Shown: in pieces, positions 1 through 5,695 of the stretch
How positions within the stretch are numbered: position 1 is the stretch's first letter
Layout: every line of letters begins with the position of its first letter
NCBI GenBank assembly: GCA_030693565.1
Contig: JAUYAJ010000263.1
Span: forward strand, 1 to 5,695
DNA: 5,695 nt
Source of the DNA: Rubrivivax sp.
GTDB taxonomy: Bacteria > Pseudomonadota > Gammaproteobacteria > Burkholderiales > Burkholderiaceae_C
Direction of reading: 5' to 3'
Translations under genes and position numbers: made by a program
Notes under the pieces: model-generated
Seen by the model: the letters and a program-made list of their open reading frames with translations, nothing else
Told to the model about the DNA's origin: nothing
Database searches by the model: none

Positions 1-124
1 CGCGGCAGACCGCCAGCAGCACCGCCACGGCGAGCAGCCGCAGCTCGCCGGCACGGAAGTCGCGCACGGTCTGGCGCCAGGCCAGGGCGCGGATCGAAGG
101 CGGGCGGGGAATGGCATCGTTCAT
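1..124 (-). CDS. ABC transporter permease, YbbP/FtsX-like (5' end only)
   Basis: On the minus strand an ATG at 124-122 opens a frame that stays open to base 1 (about 41 codons), so only the N-terminus is present. It reads as a short basic cytoplasmic leader, then a motif RDFRAGELRLL, then a hydrophobic run VAVLLAV that looks like the start of a first membrane helix. A basic segment ending in RAGELRLL just before TM1 is typical of the large YbbP-type permeases (FtsX domain, MacB-like), which work with a YbbA ATPase in the inner membrane. An AAGG at 136-133 lies 8 nt upstream of the ATG and serves as ribosome binding site. It is divergent from the dioxygenase gene with 109 bases between them. 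The last in-frame residues before the edge are C-R where this family usually has small hydrophobic residues; see findings. The family call rests on about 40 residues. Confidence 0.6.
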   Translation of the reverse strand, partial: MNDAIPRPPSIRALAWRQTVRDFRAGELRLLAVAVLLAVCR

Positions 125-233
125 GGGCGCGACCTTAGCGCAAGCGCTGGCGGCCGCAAGCGGGCTGGGAATTCGAACCCTGGGTGCAAAGTGCTTGAAG
201 CCCGCCGCCGGGCGGAGGTGCTTCAATGCAGAC
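125..233. promoter_or_regulatory. Divergent intergenic region between the permease and dioxygenase genes
   Basis: This 109-base spacer separates two divergently transcribed starts, so it should carry promoters for both. No convincing -35/-10 pair could be picked on either strand, which is common in very GC-rich genomes. The visible signals are the AAGG ribosome site of the minus gene at 133-136, an EcoRI-like palindrome at 169-174, and a hairpin at 195-226 that contains the ribosome site of the plus gene. Confidence 0.45.
195..226 (+). promoter_or_regulatory. Hairpin enclosing the Shine-Dalgarno of the dioxygenase gene
   Basis: TTGAAGC at 195-201 is the exact reverse complement of GCTTCAA at 220-226. 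Inside it, CCGCC (202-206) pairs with GGCGG (211-215) around a GCCG loop, leaving AGGT (216-219) as a bulge. The only good Shine-Dalgarno sequence, GGAGG at 214-218, is therefore half in the stem and half in the bulge. The fold could lower translation initiation. The pairing is seen directly; a regulatory role is inference. Confidence 0.4.
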
Positions 234-1085
234 ATGGACTTCCACACCGCCCCGCTGCCGCCGCTCTTCATCTCCCATGGTTCACCGATGACGGCGCTGG
301 AGCCGCGCGAAGCCGGCGCCTTCATGCAGCGGCTGGGGCCGGCGCTGGTGTCGGCCTTCGGCCGGCCGCGCGCCATCCTGGCTTTGTCGGCGCACACGCT
401 GGCGCGCCAGCCCACCTTGCTGGCGGCGCTGCAGCACCAGGCGGTCTACGACTTCGGCGGCTTCCCGGCCGCGCTGTCGGCGCTGCGTTACGACGCCCCC
501 GGCGCGCCCGAATTGGCCACCCAGGTGCAGGCCTTGCTGGAAGGCGCCGGCCTGCCTGTGCAGCGCGCCGAAGCGGGTGGGCTGGACCACGGCATCTGGA
601 CGCCGCTGCGCTACATGTTCCCGGACGCCGACATCCCGGTGCTGCCGCTGGCCTGGGTGCCGAGCTGGACGCCGGCGCAGCTGGTGGCGCTGGGCGCAGC
701 GCTCGCGCCGCTGGCCGCGCAAGGCGTGCTGATCGTCGGCACCGGCAGCGTCACCCACAACCTGCGGCTGGTCTACGCGGGCGGCCAGCCGCCGGTGGAC
801 GCCCCGGAGATCGCCGAGAGTGCGCAGTTCCGTGCCTGGGTTCAGGCACAGGCCGCGGCGCCCGACTGGCCCGCGCTGCACGACTACTGCGCCCGCGCCC
901 CCCATGCGGCGCTGATGCACCCGACCGACGAACACTGGCTGCCCTTCTATCCGGCGGCGGGCGCAGGTGGCAGCGGGCACCCCGGGTTGCGGCTGCACGA
1001 CAGCATCACCTATGGCTGTCTGGGCATGGACAGTTATGCCTTCGGCGCCGAGGCGCCGCGGCTGTTGCGGGCGCTGGCGGGCTGA
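234..1085 (+). CDS. Class III extradiol ring-cleavage dioxygenase, YgiD/4,5-DOPA dioxygenase-like
   Basis: The 283-residue product belongs to the DODA/LigB superfamily of non-haem metal dioxygenases, cytosolic enzymes that open catechol-type rings; E. coli YgiD acts on L-DOPA in vitro. Family landmarks appear in order: LFISHGSPM (His15), LSAHT (His54), YDFGGFP (72-78), GLDHGIWTPLR (His119), VGTGSVTHNLR (His175) and HPTDEHWLP (His229, His234). His15, His54 and His234 are the expected metal ligands, and His175 is a conserved active-site histidine. The length matches the family (about 260-280). The ATG at 234 was chosen because homology begins right after it. The open frame extends back to an ATG at 111, but that would overlap the divergent permease start. 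Spacing is odd: GGAGG at 214-218 lies 15 nt from this ATG and 7 nt from an out-of-frame ATG at 226. The natural substrate is unknown and neighbours give no clue. No signal peptide or membrane segment is seen. Confidence 0.88.
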   Translation: MDFHTAPLPPLFISHGSPMTALEPREAGAFMQRLGPALVSAFGRPRAILALSAHTLARQPTLLAALQHQAVYDFGGFPAALSALRYDAPGAPELATQVQALLEGAGLPVQRAEAGGLDHGIWTPLRYMFPDADIPVLPLAWVPSWTPAQLVALGAALAPLAAQGVLIVGTGSVTHNLRLVYAGGQPPVDAPEIAESAQFRAWVQAQAAAPDWPALHDYCARAPHAALMHPTDEHWLPFYPAAGAGGSGHPGLRLHDSITYGCLGMDSYAFGAEAPRLLRALAG

Positions 1086-1120
1086 GGCTGTTCCGGCGGA
1101 CAGGCGCATGCCAACGACGG

Positions 1121-1301
1121 TGCCTGCCGAGGCGGTCGGGTGGTTGCCGTAGCGAAGTAAAGGGGGAGGGCCGGGCGTAGCCCGGGCCGGAGGAGTTCGC
1201 CCGGACACCCACAGTCCGGTGGACTGTTGGTGCCTGGCGCACGCCCGGGGCTCTGTCCCCGGGCATGAGCGCAGGCGACCACCCGATCGCCTCGGCACGC
1301 G
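1121..1301. repeat. Nested inverted-repeat element, cloverleaf-like, in a convergent gap
   Basis: The gap between the convergent dioxygenase and adenine deaminase genes (1086-1328) contains an ordered set of inverted repeats. The outer arms, 1125-1148 and 1274-1297, pair over 24 positions, 22 Watson-Crick and 2 G-U wobble when read as plus-strand RNA, followed by a mismatch and four more pairs outward. Inside lie three hairpins: 1169-1188 (six bp with a GTA loop, then a bulged G and two bp), 1206-1232 (CACC and ACAGTCC arms, 4+7 bp with one C-T mismatch and a GGT loop) and 1237-1272 (GCCCGGGG/CCCCGGGC, loop CTCTGT, with outer GCGC/GCGC pairs). Purine-rich single strands at 1155-1167 and 1189-1200 join the branches. 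Open frames across it look like chance GC-rich translations. No U-tract follows either arm, so it is not a classical terminator, though it could end or protect transcripts from both sides. It may be a dispersed intergenic repeat, a MITE or a structured RNA. Confidence 0.6.
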
Positions 1302-1328
1302 CGGAAGCGGCCGTTTCTCGCTGAGCCG

Positions 1329-2375
1329 TCAGGCAGCGGTCGCGAACGCCGCATCCAGTTGCGCCTGCCAGCGCAGCTTGTCGGCAGCGGGGGCGAAGCT
1401 GGCCTCGAAGCTGTTCAGTGCCAGCTGGTGGGCGTGCGAGGCGTCCAGCGCCGGCAGCGCCGCAAAGGTCTGGACGAAGTTGTCGTTGATGTAGCCGCCG
1501 AAGTAGGCCGGGTCGTCGCTGTTCACGGTGGCGCACAGGCCGGCGTCGAGCAGCGCCTTCAGGTTGTGCTCGGCCAGGCTGGGGAATACGCACAGCTTGA
1601 CGTTGGACAGCGGGCACACGGTGAGCGGCATGCGCTCGCGCGCCAGCCGCTGCACCAGCGCCGGGCTTTCCAGGCAGCGCACGCCGTGGTCGATGCGCTC
1701 GACCTGCAAGCGGTCCAGGGCGCTCTCGATGTAGGCCGGCGGCCCTTCTTCGCCGGCATGGGCGACGCGGTGCAGGCCGAGCGCGCGGCAGCGTGCAAAT
1801 ACCTGGGCGAACTTCTCCGGCGGGTGGCCGAGCTCGCTGCTGTCCAGGCCGACGCCGATGAAATGCTCGCGGTAAGGCAGCGCTGCTTCCAGCGTTGCCA
1901 TCGCCTCGGCTTCGCTGAGATGGCGCAGAAAACACAGGATCAGCTTGGCGCTGATGCCGAACTCGGCATGGGCGCGCCGGCAGGCATGGGCCAGGCCGAC
2001 GACGATGTCGCGCATCGCCACGCCGCGCGCGGTGTGGGTCTGGGGGTCGAAGAAAAGTTCGGCGTGAACGACGTTGTCGGCCGCCGCACGTTCGAAGTAA
2101 GCCCAGGCCATGGCGAAGAAGTCGGCCTCCTTCAGCAGCACGCTGGCGCCGGCGTAATAGATGTCGAGAAAACTTTGCAGGTCGCTGAAGGCGTAGGCGG
2201 CGCGCAAGGCTTCGACGCTGGCGTAGGGCAGCGTGACCTGGTTGCGCCGCGCCAGCTCGAAGATCAGCTCGGGTTCGAGCGAGCCTTCGATGTGGATGTG
2301 CAGCTCGGCCTTGGGCATCGCGCGCAGCAGCGCGGGCAGGCGGTCGCGGGGGATGGCGGGCAGGGCAGGGCTCAT
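1329..2375 (-). CDS. Adenine deaminase (type 2, adenosine/AMP deaminase superfamily)
   Basis: The 348-residue product is a cytosolic zinc-dependent TIM-barrel deaminase that should convert adenine to hypoxanthine plus ammonia in purine salvage. Zinc and catalytic motifs are intact: MPKAELHIHIEGSLEPEL (zinc His26 and His28), HAGEEGPP (zinc His206, catalytic Glu209), RIDHGVRCLE (His230), CPLSNVKLCVFP (254-265) and VNSDDPAYFGGY (zinc Asp287, Asp288). The stretch GLDSSELGHPPEKF (176-189) is the pattern of bacterial and yeast adenine deaminases; true adenosine deaminases such as E. coli Add have a different sequence here. It may well be labelled adenosine deaminase in automatic annotation. The ATG at 2375-2373 is the natural start, about 20 residues before the first zinc motif, but no good Shine-Dalgarno precedes it. 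It is divergent from glpK (114-base spacer) and convergent with the dioxygenase gene, so it is probably monocistronic. Confidence 0.92.
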   Translation of the reverse strand: MSPALPAIPRDRLPALLRAMPKAELHIHIEGSLEPELIFELARRNQVTLPYASVEALRAAYAFSDLQSFLDIYYAGASVLLKEADFFAMAWAYFERAAADNVVHAELFFDPQTHTARGVAMRDIVVGLAHACRRAHAEFGISAKLILCFLRHLSEAEAMATLEAALPYREHFIGVGLDSSELGHPPEKFAQVFARCRALGLHRVAHAGEEGPPAYIESALDRLQVERIDHGVRCLESPALVQRLARERMPLTVCPLSNVKLCVFPSLAEHNLKALLDAGLCATVNSDDPAYFGGYINDNFVQTFAALPALDASHAHQLALNSFEASFAPAADKLRWQAQLDAAFATAA

Positions 2376-2489
2376 GGCAGCGGCCGGTAGCGGGGGTCGG
2401 GCCTGACCTTACCAAAGCCCGGCCGCGCGGCGGTTATCGTTGGCCCAGCGGTGCCGGCGCCCGGCCGGCCCCGGCACCGGAGTGCGCCC
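2376..2489. promoter_or_regulatory. Divergent intergenic region between adenine deaminase and glpK
   Basis: This 114-base spacer must carry both promoters. On the plus strand TTACCA (around 2410) and TTATCG (around 2433) are weak -35/-10 candidates about 19 bp apart; neither is convincing. The clearest structure is an inverted repeat, CGGTGCCGG at 2449-2457 and CCGGCACCG at 2471-2479, a 9-bp stem with a 13-base GC-rich loop. Its last base is the first G of the glpK Shine-Dalgarno GGAG (2479-2482). Confidence 0.4.
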
Positions 2490-3980
<1,491 letters not shown>

Positions 3981-3983
<3 letters not shown>

Positions 3984-3987
3984 GTCA
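3981..3987. other. Palindromic heptamer supplying both stop codons of a convergent gene pair
   Basis: TGAGTCA at 3981-3987 reads as TGA on both strands. The first three bases end glpK, and the last three, reversed, end the minus-strand solute-binding protein gene. Only the central G is intergenic. There is no room for a terminator between the genes, so each transcript must run into the antisense of the other unless a factor-dependent stop acts inside the opposite coding region. Confidence 0.85.
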
Positions 3988-4758
3988 GTCGATGCCGTGG
4001 GCGACGAATATCGCCTTGGCCGCTGGCGTGGCCAGAAAGCGCAAGAAGGCGCGCGCGCCTTCGGGGTTGCCGGCCGCCGCCATCGGCACCGCCAGGTAAC
4101 TGGTCTGGTTCTGGATCTCGGCCGGCAGCGGGCCGACCATCTGCAAGCCCTTGCCTTGCAGCATCAGGATCTCGGTGCTGGCGCCGAAGGCGATCTGCCG
4201 GCCCTGGCCCTTGATCACATGCTCCATCACCGAGGCGCCGTCGGCATAGCGCGTGGTCTTGGCCAGCACCTGCTCGTAGACGCCCAAACGCTTGAGCAAG
4301 GCTTCGAAGTAGATGCCGGTCGAGGCGCGGTTGAAGACCAGTGCGTCGGCCTCCAGCACCAGGCGCTTGATGGCATCGGCGCTCGAGATGTCGGGCAGCG
4401 GCGTGCCTGCGCGCACCGCCACGCCGACGCCGACGCGGCCGACGTCGACGCGCTGATCAATGGGCACTTTGCCGTTTTTGACGAACTCGTCGATCGCCAC
4501 CGGCGGCGCGATGACGACGTCGAAGACATCGCCGGCGGCGACGCGGCTGCGCATCTGCGGCGTGGTGTTGAAGTTGAGCTTGACGGCGCTGCCGGTCTGC
4601 TGCTTGAAAGCCTGCACCGCGGCATGCAGGCCGGGTTCGATGGCGCCGCCACTGAGCAGCGTCAGCTCCGCGCCATGGGCCAGTGAGGCGGCTGCCAGCA
4701 GCGCCGCAGCGGCCAGCAGGCGCTGCCATGTCGTCGATCGGGCGGGTGGTGCGTTCAT
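3985..4758 (-). CDS. Periplasmic solute-binding protein, ModA-like (type 2 fold), ligand unknown
   Basis: The 257-residue product resembles molybdate-type ABC transporter substrate-binding proteins. It starts with a Sec-like signal peptide: Arg7 and Arg13, a hydrophobic core LLAAAALLAAASL (14-26), and probable cleavage after Gly29 or Ala30 in AHGAEL. The mature part begins ELTLLSGGAIEPGL and continues with AFKQQTG, the usual lobe-1 start, followed by GDVFDVVIAPP, FNRASTGIYFE, GQIAFGAS-like and AVPMAAAGNPEGARAFLRFL segments found across this family. The length fits ModA (about 250). An ATG 33 codons further upstream (4857) is in frame but would bury the signal peptide, so 4758 is preferred; no strong Shine-Dalgarno is visible. 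No permease or ATPase gene is adjacent, so it is an orphan receptor here. Molybdate specificity cannot be shown from sequence; another oxyanion or small solute is possible. Confidence 0.8.
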   Translation of the reverse strand: MNAPPARSTTWQRLLAAAALLAAASLAHGAELTLLSGGAIEPGLHAAVQAFKQQTGSAVKLNFNTTPQMRSRVAAGDVFDVVIAPPVAIDEFVKNGKVPIDQRVDVGRVGVGVAVRAGTPLPDISSADAIKRLVLEADALVFNRASTGIYFEALLKRLGVYEQVLAKTTRYADGASVMEHVIKGQGRQIAFGASTEILMLQGKGLQMVGPLPAEIQNQTSYLAVPMAAAGNPEGARAFLRFLATPAAKAIFVAHGID

Positions 4759-4953
4759 CGCAGTGTGTCCAGGGAGCTGGCGCGGGGTTGGCGCGGTATT
4801 CTGGATGCAACGGTGATTCGGCGCTGGCATTGGCCGCCGGGGTTTGTCCAGGCGCACTGCACGCCGAGCCGATGGCCGCTATCGTCGGCCCCATCCGTTG
4901 CTGGATGCTGCGTCGCAGCGCCCAGGTTCCGACACCGACCCGGAGACACCGAC
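4759..4953. promoter_or_regulatory. Divergent intergenic region with operator-like palindrome
   Basis: This 195-base gap separates the divergent solute-binding protein and peroxiredoxin-like genes. A single-centre palindrome, GCTGCG-T-CGCAGC at 4907-4919, ends 34 bases before the peroxiredoxin-like ATG and resembles a regulator site. Just upstream, GATGG (4871-4875) and CCATC (4891-4895) can form the base of an imperfect hairpin. TATTCT at 4797-4802 resembles a -10 hexamer but has no matching -35. No small gene is seen. Confidence 0.4.
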
Positions 4954-5490
4954 ATGCTCATGCCCCGCCAACTCGTACCCGCCTTGCAGGTCAGCACGCT
5001 GGCCCATGGTGACTTCAAACTCGCCGAAGACGGCGCCACCAATTTCAGCCTGGTGGTCTTCTACCGCGGCTTGCACTGCCCGATCTGCGCCAAGTACCTG
5101 CTGGAGCTGGGCCGGCTGCAGCCCGAGTTCGAAAAGCGCGGCGTCAAGGTCATCGCCATTTCCAGCGACGAGCGCGATCGCGCCCAGGCGATGGCCGACA
5201 AGCTGAACGCGCCCGGTCTGCGCATGGGCTACGGCCTGAGCCTGAGCAGCGCGCGCGAGTGGGGGCTGTTCATCAGCACCGCGCGCGGCATGACCTCGAT
5301 CGGCATCGAGGAGCCGGCCTTGTTCGCCGAGCCCGGCGTCTTCATCGTCCGCCCCGAAGGCCATCTGTACTACGGCGCGGTGCAGACGATGCCGTTCGCG
5401 CGCCCGCATTTCGACGAGTTGATCGGCGCGCTCGACTTCGCGCTGGCCAAGAACTACCCGGCGCGCGGCGAGTACGTCGGCGCGGTCTGA
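4954..5490 (+). CDS. Peroxiredoxin-like protein (AhpC/TSA thioredoxin-fold family, CxxC)
   Basis: The 178-residue product is a small soluble thioredoxin-fold protein of the peroxiredoxin-like (AhpC/TSA, PRX_like2) group. The defining segment LVVFYRGLHCPICAKYLLEL carries Cys42 and Cys45 as a CPIC pair at the N-terminus of the first helix, where peroxiredoxins hold their peroxidatic cysteine. Next comes VKVIAISSDERDRAQAMADK, the usual beta-strand/helix after the active site, then GVFIVRPEGHLYYGAVQ, matching the conserved C-terminal thioredoxin-fold strand pair. No third cysteine is present, so Cys45 is the only internal resolving candidate. Peroxide reduction is likely but not certain; a thiol-disulfide reductase role is possible. 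The start at 4954 has GGAG at 4942-4945, 8 nt upstream; an ATG two codons later is less well spaced, and the in-frame ATG at 4765 would add an implausible basic leader. No signal peptide, so cytoplasmic. Divergent from the solute-binding protein; probably monocistronic. Confidence 0.85.
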   Translation: MLMPRQLVPALQVSTLAHGDFKLAEDGATNFSLVVFYRGLHCPICAKYLLELGRLQPEFEKRGVKVIAISSDERDRAQAMADKLNAPGLRMGYGLSLSSAREWGLFISTARGMTSIGIEEPALFAEPGVFIVRPEGHLYYGAVQTMPFARPHFDELIGALDFALAKNYPARGEYVGAV

Positions 5491-5519
5491 GAGGCTGTGA
5501 AGATATGAATCACGCCCGC

Positions 5520-5620
5520 GTAGGCCCCCAGAAAGGGCGCCATCATGGCGCAAAGCGCAGACGGGTCCTGAGACCGGGCGAGCTTTTGCACCGCCGTGGG
5601 GGCCCTTTCTGGGGGCCTAC
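5520..5620. repeat. Inverted-repeat element with perfect 19-bp arms
   Basis: GTAGGCCCCCAGAAAGGGC at 5520-5538 is the exact reverse complement of 5602-5620, with three more pairs outside after one mismatch. The 63 bases between hold a GCGCCA-TCA-TGGCGC hairpin (5537-5551, overlapping the inner edge of the left arm) and a GGTC-CTGA-GACC hairpin (5564-5575). It begins 29 bases after the peroxiredoxin-like stop codon, following an AT-rich patch (5499-5511) unusual for this window. The long loop and missing U-tract argue against a simple terminator. It could be a MITE-like or dispersed structured repeat. Its sequence differs from the 1121-1301 element although the plan (long closing arms, small hairpins inside) is alike. 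Confidence 0.6.
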
Positions 5621-5650
5621 CCGGAGGGCCGGGGTGGCCAAGGGCACTGG

Positions 5651-5686
5651 GCGGCGTTGCGCCGCTTGCCCGCACGTCAGTGCGGG
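5651..5686. repeat. Two tandem GC-rich hairpins at the window end
   Basis: GCGGCG-TTG-CGCCGC (5651-5665) and CCCGCAC-GTCA-GTGCGGG (5669-5686) are perfect short hairpins three bases apart, 30 bases beyond the 19-bp-arm element. They may be part of the same element or of a feature continuing past the window. No T-run follows within view, so terminator function is not supported. Confidence 0.45.
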
Positions 5687-5695
5687 CCGCTCGTC

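Noticed and set aside
165..185. TTCGAACCC resembles a tRNA T-loop on the plus strand, and TTCGAAT on the minus strand.
   Set aside because: The invariant G53-C61 pair is missing on both strands and no acceptor, D-arm or anticodon arm can be folded around it; it sits in a divergent promoter region.
111..233. In-frame N-terminal extension of the dioxygenase starting at ATG 111.
   Set aside because: It would overlap the divergent permease start, has no ribosome site, and homology begins only after the ATG at 234.
1121..1301. Retron ncRNA, group II intron fragment or integron attC site.
   Set aside because: No reverse transcriptase, intron-encoded protein or integrase is present, and the expected core motifs (intron GUGYG start with domain V, attC GTTRRRY/RYYYAAC pairs in the right places) were not found.
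1086..1328. Bidirectional Rho-independent terminator for the convergent genes.
   Set aside because: Strong stems exist, but neither side is followed by a U-tract and the structure is far larger than a terminator needs; a termination role stays possible but unsupported.
1006..1354. Long minus-strand and plus-strand open frames across the 1086-1328 gap.
   Set aside because: They run out of phase through the neighbouring real genes, are Arg/Pro/Ala-rich, and show no domain; they reflect few stop codons in GC-rich DNA.
2451..2489. glpK starting at ATG 2451.
   Set aside because: The extra 13 residues are unlike glycerol kinases, while ATG 2490 has a well-spaced GGAG and an immediate conserved N-terminus.
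4765..4953. Peroxiredoxin-like protein starting at ATG 4765.
   Set aside because: The added 63 residues look like translated intergenic DNA and the ATG at 4954 has a proper ribosome site.
5454..5675. 73-codon minus-strand open frame through the window tail.
   Set aside because: It covers both arms of the inverted repeat and overlaps the peroxiredoxin-like gene end; no ribosome site or domain is evident.

Overview
The window is very GC-rich and gene-dense, with strong G/C third-position bias. Its proteins read like those of a betaproteobacterium of the order Burkholderiales, perhaps the Rubrivivax/Leptothrix/Ideonella group. That placement is inferred from composition and protein style, not from a marker gene. 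The window holds five complete protein genes and the 5' end of a sixth. No tRNA, rRNA, CRISPR array, transposase, integrase or phage gene is visible.

Layout from left to right: (1) on the minus strand, the first ~41 codons of a YbbP/FtsX-type ABC transporter permease, leaving the window at base 1; (2) divergent from it, a YgiD-like class III extradiol (4,5-DOPA type) dioxygenase, 234-1085; (3) a 243-base convergent gap almost filled by an elaborate nested inverted-repeat element (about 1121-1301); (4) on the minus strand, an adenine deaminase of the adenosine deaminase superfamily, 1329-2375; (5) divergent from it, glpK (glycerol kinase), 2490-3983; (6) on the minus strand, a ModA-like periplasmic solute-binding protein, 3985-4758, convergent with glpK and only one base away; (7) divergent from that, a peroxiredoxin-like CxxC protein, 4954-5490; (8) a gene-free tail, 5491-5695, with a second inverted-repeat element (perfect 19-bp arms) and two further hairpins.

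The genes strictly alternate in strand, so each is probably its own transcription unit. They do not form one pathway: aromatic ring opening or redox, purine salvage, glycerol catabolism, a solute receptor and thiol redox. This looks like ordinary chromosomal housekeeping or accessory metabolism, not a defence or mobile island.

The least explained parts are the non-coding ones. The 1121-1301 element has 24-nt arms whose only two departures from Watson-Crick pairing are G-U wobbles, and it encloses three further hairpins, so it could fold as a closed multi-branched RNA. The 5520-5620 element repeats that theme with unrelated sequence. No known family can be assigned to either from sequence alone; they are the best candidates for something undescribed, such as a dispersed structured repeat, a MITE or a non-coding RNA.
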